Positions 18,268-27,385 of a DNA stretch of 64,000 nucleotides are shown here, piece by piece. Below the pieces are notes generated by a model. That model did not search any database. It was given only the letters and a program-made list of their open reading frames with translations, and was not told the DNA's origin. The position numbers and the translations under genes were made by a program. The stretch spans positions 310,001 to 374,000 of the forward strand of contig NZ_JACJQA010000003.1 in assembly GCF_014696355.1 (NCBI RefSeq), written 5' to 3'. Within the stretch, counting starts at the first letter, position 1, and each line of letters begins with the position of its first letter. This stretch comes from Pseudanabaena sp. FACHB-1998 (lineage in GTDB: Bacteria; Cyanobacteriota; Cyanobacteriia; Pseudanabaenales; Pseudanabaenaceae).

Positions 18268-19368
18268 TTAAGAAGGTAGCAATTTATCAATTTCTCCAAC
18301 ATAAGTTCCTAAACCAACCGCAGTCCGTACCAATGTGCCGTGAATATCCACAGCGCTATATTTAGCGATCGCTTCGCTAATTGGCACATCGATCACTTCG
18401 CGATTGACCCAAGCCACCATGCGATCGTATTTTTCTTGGGCAATAAGATCTACGGCGGCTACACCAAAGGCTGCACCCAAAATCCGATCAAGAGGAGAAG
18501 GGGTACTACCGCGCTGCACATGCCCCAAAATGGTGACTCGGCTTTCCATGCCTGTACGAGTACTAATTTGATCGCCGAGGTATTGACCAATTCCGCCATA
18601 AAGGGTCTGTCCAAGGCTATTGGTATATTTCACAGGCTCACCCGATGGGGTTTTCACCGCTTCCGCAACCACCATCGTACTGAAGTTAAACCCACGCAAT
18701 GCTCGATTCATCAGGCGATCGCATACTTCATCAAGATCATAGGGAATTTCAGGAATCAGCACCACATGCGCTCCGCCCGCAATCCCCGCACTCACCGCAA
18801 TATGCCCAGCATCCCGTCCCATTACTTCCAAAATCATTACGCGACTGTGACTAATGGCGGTATAAGTCAGGCGATCGAGCGCTTCCACTGCCACGCTTAC
18901 AGCCGTATTAAAACCGATAGAATTCTCCGTCGCGCCCAGATCATTATCAATGGTTTTGGGAACTGCTACGAAATTCATCTTCCCTTGCTGGGCAAGGCGG
19001 CGCAAGATTGCTAAACTTCCATCGCCACCGATCCCGATCAAGGCATCTAATCCCAGTTTGTGATATCCATCAATCACTTCCTCAGAGCGATCGACAATGG
19101 AACCATCGGGCATTGGATAAGCAAATGGATTCCCTTTATTCACAGTTCCCAAAATCGTACCGCCATAGCGTAAAATCCCTGAGACTTTCTTAATATCCAG
19201 CAACTCTGCTTCCACTGGACGATTCATCAATCCTTGGGTAGCGCCTTTAATGCCATAAATTTCCATATCATAGTCGCGAGCGCGGCGCACAACTGCCCGA
19301 ATGACCGCATTTAGACCTCCACAATCTCCACCACTCGTCAAAATCCCAATACGCTTAGTTTTTGTCAT
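18268..19368 (-). CDS. pfkA: 6-phosphofructokinase
   Basis: A 366-aa enzyme that phosphorylates fructose 6-phosphate at the committed step of glycolysis. The N-terminus is RIGILTSGGDCGGLNAVIRAVV. The nucleotide site has GGDGS, with Gly at the position equivalent to E. coli 104, usually read as ATP rather than pyrophosphate use. The catalytic segment is PKTIDNDLG, with Lys at the equivalent of position 124, as in the pyrophosphate-related clade. MGRDAGHIAVSAGIAGGA and LGHVQRGSTPSPLDRILG are also present. The frame is open to 19419, but the ATG at 19368 (MTKTKRIG) fits homologue length better and is used here. Regulation is not visible. Confidence 0.93.
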   Translation of the reverse strand: MTKTKRIGILTSGGDCGGLNAVIRAVVRRARDYDMEIYGIKGATQGLMNRPVEAELLDIKKVSGILRYGGTILGTVNKGNPFAYPMPDGSIVDRSEEVIDGYHKLGLDALIGIGGDGSLAILRRLAQQGKMNFVAVPKTIDNDLGATENSIGFNTAVSVAVEALDRLTYTAISHSRVMILEVMGRDAGHIAVSAGIAGGAHVVLIPEIPYDLDEVCDRLMNRALRGFNFSTMVVAEAVKTPSGEPVKYTNSLGQTLYGGIGQYLGDQISTRTGMESRVTILGHVQRGSTPSPLDRILGAAFGVAAVDLIAQEKYDRMVAWVNREVIDVPISEAIAKYSAVDIHGTLVRTAVGLGTYVGEIDKLLPS

Positions 19369-19618
19369 AAATCTTCTATTAGTTGCTATTAGTTGTAAAA
19401 GCCGAGAGAATGACGACACTTTGCGCCGTAACTCTTTCTTAGTTTTTGGTTTGAGTGAATACTCATTTCAAAACCGCCCTAGGGTATGCAGCGATCAGAT
19501 TTATTATCACGACTTAATAGGACAAGATATGGTGAGGATTTTTGAATATTTGTGAACTTAACTTAGCATAATAGTAATTGCAGATTGTTATTTTAGAATA
19601 TTTGTATTAGGTACAGAC

Positions 19619-20722
19619 ATGAAATCGAATTCAGTTTATCCATCACAAGAAAAATTATCTCCAGAACAGAAACTGGGTCTGGGAATTGTATCTAAACTGG
19701 TTTCAAATCAAGGTCGGGAGATAGTTATAGCCATTGATCGCACTCAGAGTGTGAAGATTGAGGAGGAGGGACGCACAAGGATTACACAGCTTATTCGTGA
19801 TGCTTTACAAGTGGGCGATCGCATTTACATCATTGATTTTGCTACTGATATAGATGATGCAAAGTTAGCTAAAGAGCCAATAATTATTCGTTCTAATGAA
19901 GACAAAACTAAACTGTTGGATAATTTGAGCTTTGAATCAGATCCTAACTTACGCAACACAGATATTCAAAACGCTGAGTGGAAAATTTATAAGCGTTTAG
20001 CAGAACTGAATCAAGAGAGATTAATTGCTAAACAACCGATTTATAGTCAATCGGTAATCTGGATGACAGATGCACCGTTATTTACTCAGTCTCCTGCTAC
20101 AGAACAAAATTGGATTGAAACGCCGCTCAATAGTCCTTTTCGAGATGCTAATTCCCAGCAAAGTAAGGACAGAAGTGCTTGGTTGCAAAGTTTGGATCTG
20201 TTAAACAAGCCCGAGAGATCGCACCAAATTAAAGATAATTACAAATTAACCGTAGTTGATATTGCGCCGACAGTTCAAGAGGTTTGCACCTATGCCCCTA
20301 GCGGACAAAGTAATTGCCTAGTTGCACCTTATCTAGTGAATCAGTTATGGCTGCCATCATTCATCTTAGGCATTAGTAGTCTGGCTGTTTTATTAGGATT
20401 AATTGTGAGTGGCTTACATATTTATGCCAGCCGAAAAGGATGGAAAATCTCTATCAATGATGAGCATCCAAATGTGAAAATGAAGAATCGATATAATTTA
20501 GGAGAATATCCTTTTGATTGTGGAGATTCTGAAATTAGAGGCTATCTTCTGCGAAGAGGCAAGGATCTTTGGTTAGAGGCTAGTAAAAATGATACTTTGA
20601 AAATTTTTCTTGATGGACAAGAAATTGTACAAAGAGAAAAAATATTAAAAGAGAATTTTACTTTAACGTTGAATTGTGAAAATTCTAACCCAAAAGAATT
20701 TCTTGTAAGAATTACCAAATAA
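19619..20722 (+). CDS. vWA-domain single-pass membrane protein of the tubulin-like island
   Basis: A 367-aa protein. Residues 33-220 form a von Willebrand A-like domain: the strand EIVIAIDRTQSV carries a MIDAS-type D-x-T-x-S at 40-44, then DRIYIIDFATD and the late acidic SVIWMTDAPLF near 151. A transmembrane helix lies at about 244-269 (LWLPSFILGISSLAVLLGLIV). A C-terminal domain of about 98 residues, presumably on the other side of the membrane, follows. vWA domains bind partner proteins through a metal ion. It is the first gene of the island that includes the tubulin-like, MotA/ExbB-like and OmpA-like genes, separated from them by a toxin-antitoxin pair on the opposite strand. Partnership with those proteins is inferred from position. 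Confidence 0.65.
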   Translation: MKSNSVYPSQEKLSPEQKLGLGIVSKLVSNQGREIVIAIDRTQSVKIEEEGRTRITQLIRDALQVGDRIYIIDFATDIDDAKLAKEPIIIRSNEDKTKLLDNLSFESDPNLRNTDIQNAEWKIYKRLAELNQERLIAKQPIYSQSVIWMTDAPLFTQSPATEQNWIETPLNSPFRDANSQQSKDRSAWLQSLDLLNKPERSHQIKDNYKLTVVDIAPTVQEVCTYAPSGQSNCLVAPYLVNQLWLPSFILGISSLAVLLGLIVSGLHIYASRKGWKISINDEHPNVKMKNRYNLGEYPFDCGDSEIRGYLLRRGKDLWLEASKNDTLKIFLDGQEIVQREKILKENFTLTLNCENSNPKEFLVRITK

Positions 20723-20729
20723 AAAAGTT

Positions 20730-21047
20730 TTAATCTAAAAAATCTATAAGATTTTCTAAGTCTCTTGCGCCATGCAAGACTCGCAAAATCTCTACTTTTT
20801 GTTCTTGAATAGTATAAAAAATTAAATATTCCTTGAAATTTTTAAGTCGCCATTGACGAATCGCTGATATATCAGGTAGCTGTAAGTTTTTACCGATATT
20901 AGGCGTTATTGCCAACTGATTAAAAGTATATTCCGCAGATTCTAAAAATCTTTCGGCTGCCTCTCGATTTCCAGTTGCTAAAATGTAATTTGCTTGTTGT
21001 CTTAGATCCTGAGTGGCGCGATCGCGGACAATTACTATGCAATTCAT
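20730..21047 (-). CDS. RelE/ParE-type toxin
   Basis: A 105-aa protein from ATG at 21047, two bases after the stop of the antitoxin gene, a typical toxin-antitoxin junction. The family pattern is clear: MNCIVIVRDRATQDLRQQANYI, AAERFLESAEYTFNQLAITPNIGK, the basic strand IRQWRLKNFKEYLIFYTI and the C-terminal VEILRVLHGARDLENLI. ParE/RelE toxins inhibit gyrase or cleave mRNA at the ribosome; which applies here is unclear. A longer reading from 21095 would overlap the antitoxin by about 45 bases and is less likely. The pair lies on the opposite strand from the vWA and tubulin-like genes. Confidence 0.85.
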   Translation of the reverse strand: MNCIVIVRDRATQDLRQQANYILATGNREAAERFLESAEYTFNQLAITPNIGKNLQLPDISAIRQWRLKNFKEYLIFYTIQEQKVEILRVLHGARDLENLIDFLD

Positions 21048-21049
21048 AT

Positions 21050-21295
21050 TTACTGATTCTCTGTTCCTAAAACCGACAAGCGTAAATTTTGCCAATATTC
21101 TGGTGTTACAGCTTCAGAGCTTGAATTTAAACCTTCTTGCAATAAGCTAGTCAATCTTGCTTGAGCTTCTTTCTTTTGTCGATCTTGATTTAAAAGTGCT
21201 AGGAAATAGTCTGCAACTGTGTTGTAACCTCCAGACTTAATCTGCACTTGGACATAAGTTTCAAGTTCTTGAGGGATGGGGATGCTAACATTCAT
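21050..21295 (-). CDS. ParD/CopG-type antitoxin
   Basis: An 81-aa protein starting at the ATG at 21295 (MNVSIPIPQELETYV). The first 45 residues are a ribbon-helix-helix DNA-binding unit (VSIPIP strand, then VQVQIKSGGYNTVADYFLALL). The acidic and polar C-terminus would wrap the toxin. Antitoxins of this type repress their own operon and neutralise the toxin made from the next gene. An upstream in-frame start at 21313 adds six residues (MHLQYS) and is less family-like. The promoter must lie in the roughly 270-bp gap shared with the tubulin-like gene. Confidence 0.85.
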   Translation of the reverse strand: MNVSIPIPQELETYVQVQIKSGGYNTVADYFLALLNQDRQKKEAQARLTSLLQEGLNSSSEAVTPEYWQNLRLSVLGTENQ

Positions 21296-21569
21296 GGAAT
21301 ATTGGAGATGCAAATTACTGTACTACTAGTCAAATAATTTTAGCATTTTGAAATTGTAAGATTACAAAGATCGCTTGTACTTTTTCTTCTTTTACCTGTG
21401 TCTGTGTTTGATGAGTAACTGCTTTAGTTTAGTCACTTGTGGTTTGAAAACTGTTTACATAAACACCTAATTTTTTATGAAATTAATAGTACAATTATCG
21501 GACTTACCCTAATTACAGGGAAGATAAAAAACTTAAGCAGCTTACAGATTATCAAGGGAATATCTCGCT

Positions 21570-24500
21570 ATGCCTGAAAGAACATATCAAGGGGTGACAA
21601 GAGCTGTCTGTATTGGTCTGGGGGGAACAGGATTACAAACTATTATGCGTTTGCGGCGTTTGATTGTCGAGCGTTACAGGTCTTTGGACAACTTTCCGAT
21701 TGTGAGATTTGTTCAGATTGATACAGATAGTGGTTCTTTAGATAATGCCGAATTGAAAGGTAGTAGTTTTCATCGTGGGGTTGATATTAGTCTTAAAGCT
21801 CAAGAGAAAGTACATATTGGCATGAGGGCAGCAGATGCTGATGCTCTACGTTACGCTTTACGAGATCCTGACGCTGACACCCCTTATAACCATATTGCCG
21901 AATGGCTACCAAAATCTGTCGTTGAAAATGCGAAAGCTATTGATAACGGTGCTAGTGGGATTCGTGCTGTTGCGAGACTAGCATTTTTTCATAACTATGC
22001 TGCAATCAAAAATAAAATTGTAGAAGCAGAAAGAGGTACCAGAAATCCTTCTCCACAACTAATCAATGATCTGAGACTGATAATAAATAATGAGATAGAT
22101 ATATTTATCGTGGGATCTCTCTACGGTGGAACTGGCAGTGGAACCTTTCTAGATACAGCCTATGCAGTCCAAAAACTATACCCAAATGCTCAGGTATATG
22201 GTTATTTAGCCATAGAGCCTGAAGGTGGTTTTGATCAACAAGCAAATGCTTACGCTGCATTGATGGAACTAGATTTTTATTCCAGAAATAACTCTTTCAC
22301 TGCTGTCTACGACAGTAATGATCCCGAATCTTATATACATAGCAATAGACCTCCATTCAAGTACACATTTTTAGTAGGTAGAAACACTAGTAATCCTCTG
22401 TATACAATTCAGGACAGCAACAAACTTTTTAATTTGATTGCCCAGAAAATCGCTCTTGAATTTTCCAGTGAATTTGCTACACAACTAAAAGCAAATCGAA
22501 TTAATTTTAAGCAGTATCTAGAACAAAATGACAATCATCCTCGTCCAAACCCTCAGTATTACCTAACATTTGGCTTGTCAGAGATTTACTGTCCCATTGA
22601 TCGAATTATTGAAATCACTGCTGCTAGGGTTAGTGTATCCCTCATGCAATTCTGGCAAGCTGGTTATGGTCAAGCACCAGATATCACGAGTTTGATGCTT
22701 ACTTTTTATACTAAATATGATTGGTATAGAGATATCAATCAACGCTTAGGTTTTCCAGGAAAAAAATTGGATGCTATTGCTTTGGAAGGTAATAACACGG
22801 CGAACTCAATCATGACTAACTGGGTCAGTAGCCGTCAGAGAGAAATTAATGAATGTAAAACCCCTAGTGATCTTGCATCTATTGGTTCTCAGCTAAAAAA
22901 TACTTTCCGTAGTCAGTTTCGCAAGGTGCAATTTGGTGATAATGACGCTATGCGGGGAGAATGGCTCACTAAAATCTTGCGGGAAGTTGATTCTGCAATC
23001 AGAACATATATTCAAAACATTAATGATTTTTACTTGCGTCTTCTAAATCCCCATGATGAAAACTTTAGTATTGATAATACTCAGTCATGGGTATCCAGAT
23101 TATTGCAAGATCTCAACGATAATCGCCGCCGCTTAGAAGGTGAACTTGGGCAACTTGGCGAAGAGAAAAATCTGGATGTTTTAGAGTCTCGCTGGCGACA
23201 AATGGATTCTGAAATTGAAGAAGAGAATCGCAAATTTAATTTTCTAGGGCTAAAAGATAAAAAAGAGCCTATTAAGACTATTTGCCGCAAATATTTAGAG
23301 GAAACCCGCAAAGCAATCGAGCATAATCGTAAGGTGTTTGTTTCCAAGCAGTCTATCAACATTACAGACGATTTAATTGCTCATTGTCAGACAATCAGTA
23401 GCAAGCTGATTATTGGCAAGAATAAAGCTACGGAAATCGAGCTTAAATATCGAGAGATAGAACTGAATAGACGAGAAATGAACCTTGATGAGTTAAATGG
23501 TGAAGCGATATTTACTAGTCAAGATATTAGTGATGCTGAAAATGCACTTATTCCACAGGTAGATCGTCTTCTAAACTATCAGCAGATTAGTGATGAGCTA
23601 TGTAGAGCTTTACAGATTGATACTTCTTTAGTGGATTTATTGCAACAAGTCTCCGTGGAAGCTACTCTCCAGAAAATGGATCAAGTTTTGGAAAAAATAT
23701 TCAGCAATCGAATTATTTCGTTTGGTCGTCCTGTAATCGAGGCTTTTTTAGACAAGTATCAAAGACTAGAACCTGAAGCAATTCAGAGATTTAGTCAAAT
23801 CTTGTCTATGGCGGAACCCAGATTACCAATGGTTTTACAAGATCCTTACCACGATCTCAATGTGACACAAAGATCTTTTATGCTCGTTGGGTTTATGGAT
23901 GAACAAACTCCAGCGTGTGAAAGGTTCAAAACTTTGCTATCACGGAATCAAGCAAATAAAGACTCTAAATATGAGGCTGGTAATGCTCGATTCCTCAACA
24001 ATGAAGTTACTCTAAATGAAAAAGATCGTGTTCTTACAGTTACAGAATTTGGAGTATTCCCGCTCAGGATTCTACAGGGTATGCAAAACTACAGGTTTCA
24101 CTATCAAAGAGGAATCCAGCAAAACAAGCCTTTGCATATAGACAAGCGTGTACAGTTTACGGACTTTATGCCTCCATCTTTTCAAGATATGGAAAGATTA
24201 CAATTGATTTTCTTTCCATGTTTAGCAATAGGTGCTTTTGGTGACTACAGCCAGCAAAAATTACAATTCAACTACTGGAGTCCAACATCATTAAGGATGG
24301 AGGAGAGTAGCCTAGAAGGAAACTGGGATCAGTGTATGGAGACAATTCAAAATGATTCTGACTTGTTAGCTGGTTTAACGGAAGAACTAAGAGATTTTGA
24401 AGATAGGTTGGATTCTGAGACTTTAGGAGAACCTGCTACAAGAAATAGAGAAAGCACTGGCAATATGGCAAAAATTGATCAATTTCAACAATATATTGCT

Positions 24501-24869
24501 GGCTTACAGGATGGCTATAACAAACGCTACCAAGATAAACTGATCGGTACAGATGGGATCTTGGCAAAGTATCGAAGAAAACTTCAAATAGTTGTGGCTG
24601 ATAAGTCAGCCAGTAGTCAAGCAACTATATCTGGTGCTGGCACACAAAATATCTTGGCTTCTTCCGTTTCAGATGATCCAGTTGTAAACGCAGAATTTGT
24701 TAATGATGTTGGAAATACTAACTATGAACCTTCATCAGAAGATACAAATGCACGTCAGCGTCGCCGTGAAGAAATCGAACAATGCAGAAAAGATCTTGAG
24801 GATGAAATCATAGATCAGGAAGAATATGATAGAGAAGTTGAGGCAATAAAACAAAGATACCCCGTATAA
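21570..24869 (+). CDS. Tubulin/FtsZ-like protein (Tubulin_2 family)
   Basis: A 1099-aa protein. The N-terminus has RAVCIGLGGTGLQTIMRL (nucleotide-binding strand-loop, GLGGTG at 16-21) and QIDTDSGSLDNA. The tubulin/FtsZ signature GGTGSG is at 186-191 in IVGSLYGGTGSGTFLDTAYA, followed by YGYLAIEPEGGFDQQANAYAALMELDFY. The middle (about 480-720) is rich in charged helices suited to coiled coils, e.g. RRRLEGELGQLGEEKNLDV. The C-terminus (about 1060-1099) is highly charged. I assign it to the large bacterial tubulin-like family, which is expected to bind GTP and perhaps polymerise. It reads into the channel-like gene 6 bp downstream. Residue-level function is inferred from the signature only. Confidence 0.8.
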   Translation: MPERTYQGVTRAVCIGLGGTGLQTIMRLRRLIVERYRSLDNFPIVRFVQIDTDSGSLDNAELKGSSFHRGVDISLKAQEKVHIGMRAADADALRYALRDPDADTPYNHIAEWLPKSVVENAKAIDNGASGIRAVARLAFFHNYAAIKNKIVEAERGTRNPSPQLINDLRLIINNEIDIFIVGSLYGGTGSGTFLDTAYAVQKLYPNAQVYGYLAIEPEGGFDQQANAYAALMELDFYSRNNSFTAVYDSNDPESYIHSNRPPFKYTFLVGRNTSNPLYTIQDSNKLFNLIAQKIALEFSSEFATQLKANRINFKQYLEQNDNHPRPNPQYYLTFGLSEIYCPIDRIIEITAARVSVSLMQFWQAGYGQAPDITSLMLTFYTKYDWYRDINQRLGFPGKKLDAIALEGNNTANSIMTNWVSSRQREINECKTPSDLASIGSQLKNTFRSQFRKVQFGDNDAMRGEWLTKILREVDSAIRTYIQNINDFYLRLLNPHDENFSIDNTQSWVSRLLQDLNDNRRRLEGELGQLGEEKNLDVLESRWRQMDSEIEEENRKFNFLGLKDKKEPIKTICRKYLEETRKAIEHNRKVFVSKQSINITDDLIAHCQTISSKLIIGKNKATEIELKYREIELNRREMNLDELNGEAIFTSQDISDAENALIPQVDRLLNYQQISDELCRALQIDTSLVDLLQQVSVEATLQKMDQVLEKIFSNRIISFGRPVIEAFLDKYQRLEPEAIQRFSQILSMAEPRLPMVLQDPYHDLNVTQRSFMLVGFMDEQTPACERFKTLLSRNQANKDSKYEAGNARFLNNEVTLNEKDRVLTVTEFGVFPLRILQGMQNYRFHYQRGIQQNKPLHIDKRVQFTDFMPPSFQDMERLQLIFFPCLAIGAFGDYSQQKLQFNYWSPTSLRMEESSLEGNWDQCMETIQNDSDLLAGLTEELRDFEDRLDSETLGEPATRNRESTGNMAKIDQFQQYIAGLQDGYNKRYQDKLIGTDGILAKYRRKLQIVVADKSASSQATISGAGTQNILASSVSDDPVVNAEFVNDVGNTNYEPSSEDTNARQRRREEIEQCRKDLEDEIIDQEEYDREVEAIKQRYPV

Positions 24870-24875
24870 AACAGA

Positions 24876-26579
24876 ATGGACTTTAATTCATTACTCCCAT
24901 TACTAAAAATTCTGACATCTCCTGATGGACAGAAGATATTTTTCTTTTTAGTTGTTAGTTTAACTGTTGTTGTTGCTGTAATTAGAATTGTTTTAAGAAA
25001 AGACTTAGAAAATTTAATTTCACAAGTAAAAAAGCTCATTTCAGAAAGAGACTTAGCTTTAAAGCATCCTATTATCGAAGAGGTAGAAAAAAGAATCATT
25101 ACTTATGAAAAAAGAGCAGATACATTTAATGCTTCAGTAATTATTGATCAAGTTTATAGCCGTGATAAATTAGGGATTGCCAGTAGAGATTCTTGGGATT
25201 TTGTGTGTCGCTCTTTCCCAAACGTTTTAATTTCTTTGGGATTGCTCGGTACATTTGTGGGCATCACCTCAAATCTAGGCAGTATTCAAGGAATTTTAAG
25301 AAATTCCACTGGCACTACGGAACAAATAACTGCCCGATTGCAAGAACCTCTAAATGGTATGGCTACCGCTTTCGGAAGTAGCCTCATTTCCTTAGTATGT
25401 GGCATAGCTTTAACGCTTGTAAACCTAATTTTTAATACAACAGTAGCAAAATATCGATTCCTGAGCTTGCTTGAAGATTACCTTAATAGTAAAGCTCCTA
25501 GCACTCCTACTGGCGCATTTTTAACTGAAATTCAAGGATCTCTTAGAAGCTTTCGACAAGAAATGGTTAGTATTTTCAAAAATGAAATTGCTCAAGCGAT
25601 CGGTAATTCTTTCACTAGCCAGATTGCCCAAATCACAGAAGAAAATAAGCGATTAACGGCTAACCTTAACTCTCTTGTCACTGGCTTTAGAGATTCTGCA
25701 ACACAGATATCAAGTAGTTCTGAAGCATTTAAAGACGCTGCCGAATTTCTATCTAGATCTGATTTGCCAAATAGTGTAAATAATTTCTCTAGCACTATAG
25801 AAAAAGCCACCTCAATATTTGAAGAAACATCTATCTCTATTGCCGATTCGTCAAAACAATTTCAAGAAGCAACCCAAAAACTAGACGCTCATTCAGAGAA
25901 TTCTATTGAACTCTATCAGACACTCAGCGAATTAATTCAAATTACGCAAAGTAACCAAGAAAATTTATTGGATGCAATGCTACTTATTCAAAAAGAGAAG
26001 GAAGTATTAGTTAATACAGTAAACTTAATTAAAGATATTCGATTAAATCTTGAAGAATCAGCTAATGATTTTGATGCTAAATCTAAAGACTCCTTACTGG
26101 TAAAGGAGGAGTTAGTTAAACTAACAAGAAATGTTAAATTATTAACAGAAAAAACTATAGAAAAGCTGTATCAGGGTTTAGATTTTGGTGGTTTACATGA
26201 AGACAATCAGAAAATTATTGATTTGCTTCAAGAAATTAGTGTAAACCCTAACATCTTTGATAAAAATACTCAATTTAATTCATCAAATAAATCACAAGAT
26301 AATTATTTAAATGAGTCTCTGATGTCCATATCAAATGATTTACAAAAGGTAACTTTAATTCTTTCAGAGAAGAAAGACTCAGATCAAGAAACTAAATATT
26401 CCAATAGTTCTAATTTGTTGCAAATAGATGGATTAAATAAAATAGAGACAAGAATATCTCAACTTTATGGACTAATCAATAATATTAATAAACAGATCAC
26501 AACTACCTCTAACTATATTCAGCAAAACAACAAAGGCTCATGGTTTCAAAACCTTATAAAATCAAGAAATAAAAAATAA
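24876..26579 (+). CDS. MotA/TolQ/ExbB-like (ZorA-like) channel subunit with long coiled tail
   Basis: A 567-aa membrane protein. Hydrophobic helices lie at about residues 20-42 (FFFLVVSLTVVVAVIRIVL), 108-132 (FPNVLISLGLLGTFVGITS) and 160-190 (MATAFGSSLISLVCGIALTL). The LGLLGTFVGIT motif followed by a Gly/Ser-rich helix is the signature of the proton-channel family that includes MotA, TolQ, ExbB and ZorA. The remaining roughly 370 residues are hydrophilic, helical and heptad-like (RQEMVSIFKNEI, VLVNTVNLIKDIR), like the long cytoplasmic tail of ZorA. It starts 6 bp after the tubulin-like gene and ends 8 bp before the OmpA-like gene, so the three form one operon. It should form the ion channel with the OmpA/MotB-like protein. 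Confidence 0.8.
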   Translation: MDFNSLLPLLKILTSPDGQKIFFFLVVSLTVVVAVIRIVLRKDLENLISQVKKLISERDLALKHPIIEEVEKRIITYEKRADTFNASVIIDQVYSRDKLGIASRDSWDFVCRSFPNVLISLGLLGTFVGITSNLGSIQGILRNSTGTTEQITARLQEPLNGMATAFGSSLISLVCGIALTLVNLIFNTTVAKYRFLSLLEDYLNSKAPSTPTGAFLTEIQGSLRSFRQEMVSIFKNEIAQAIGNSFTSQIAQITEENKRLTANLNSLVTGFRDSATQISSSSEAFKDAAEFLSRSDLPNSVNNFSSTIEKATSIFEETSISIADSSKQFQEATQKLDAHSENSIELYQTLSELIQITQSNQENLLDAMLLIQKEKEVLVNTVNLIKDIRLNLEESANDFDAKSKDSLLVKEELVKLTRNVKLLTEKTIEKLYQGLDFGGLHEDNQKIIDLLQEISVNPNIFDKNTQFNSSNKSQDNYLNESLMSISNDLQKVTLILSEKKDSDQETKYSNSSNLLQIDGLNKIETRISQLYGLINNINKQITTTSNYIQQNNKGSWFQNLIKSRNKK

Positions 26580-26587
26580 CAAAATAT

Positions 26588-27370
26588 ATGAGACGTAGAT
26601 TTGAATCTGAGGGTGATGATTTAAATATTTGGGTTGCATTCACAGATTTAATGTCCAATTCATTTTTAATAATTAACCTTTTTTTGATAACTTCATTTTT
26701 AGTTAATATTGCTAAAAGTAAATCTGGCAAAAATGAAGTTAAAGATTATGGAATTTTAATTTCAACCCTTGAAAGAAAAAATAGCGATCTTCAACAAATA
26801 AACGATGATTTACAGAAAGAAATAGATAGACTAAAATCTAGTATTCCTAAAAAGACTGACACACCACCAATTATATTTTTGCGTGATTCAGGAGCGATCC
26901 GTTTTAAATCAGGCAGTGCTGGCTTGCAAGGTCAGCAAATGCTACAAGAATTTGATAAAAAAGATGGATTAATAGATGAAATTCAAAACAATGCAAACTT
27001 ATATGGAATCAACCTAGTAGAAATTATAGGACATACAGATCTTCAGCCTGTTGGTGATGTTTCCAGTAATCTTGACAAGGATTTAGCCAATATCGCCAAT
27101 AACGCGGATATTGATCGAGTAACTGCCGATAGACTTGTAGCGGGATCTAATGCAGACTTAGGCTTAATGCGTGCCGTAGAAATCATGCGTATTTTGCGAT
27201 ATCACCAAAAAAATAATGGCAGATTAAAAGGCTTGGAATTCCGTGCATATTCTGCGGCTCAGTTAGTGCCACCTAAATTATCAAACAATGTACCGTCTAA
27301 AGATGATGACAAAAGACGTATTGAGATTCGATTCACTAGATTAGATGAAAGTAATACGATTCGCAGATAA
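26588..27370 (+). CDS. OmpA/MotB-like (ZorB-like) partner protein
   Basis: A 260-aa protein. Near the N-terminus, LNIWVAFTDLMSNSFLIINLFLITSFL is a single membrane helix preceded by the conserved W-x-x-x-D-L-M arrangement; Asp20 matches the proton-carrying Asp of MotB and ZorB. A coiled linker (about 60-90) leads to an OmpA-like peptidoglycan-binding domain: IRFKSGSAGL, VEIIGHTDLQPVG, GLMRAVEIMRILRYH and DKRRIEIRF. The domain has an insertion after GHTD of about 40 residues. It would anchor the machine to the cell wall while the channel subunit moves ions. It lies directly between the channel gene and the 155-aa gene. Confidence 0.85.
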   Translation: MRRRFESEGDDLNIWVAFTDLMSNSFLIINLFLITSFLVNIAKSKSGKNEVKDYGILISTLERKNSDLQQINDDLQKEIDRLKSSIPKKTDTPPIIFLRDSGAIRFKSGSAGLQGQQMLQEFDKKDGLIDEIQNNANLYGINLVEIIGHTDLQPVGDVSSNLDKDLANIANNADIDRVTADRLVAGSNADLGLMRAVEIMRILRYHQKNNGRLKGLEFRAYSAAQLVPPKLSNNVPSKDDDKRRIEIRFTRLDESNTIRR

Positions 27371-27385
27371 TTAAAAGTAACTTTA

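Noticed and set aside
18340-19014. 224-aa frame opposite to phosphofructokinase
   Set aside because: Antisense of a well-supported gene, His/Arg-rich with no domain.
24876-27370. Canonical Zorya system
   Set aside because: No ZorC, ZorD or ZorE-like gene is near; the pair follows a tubulin-like gene instead.
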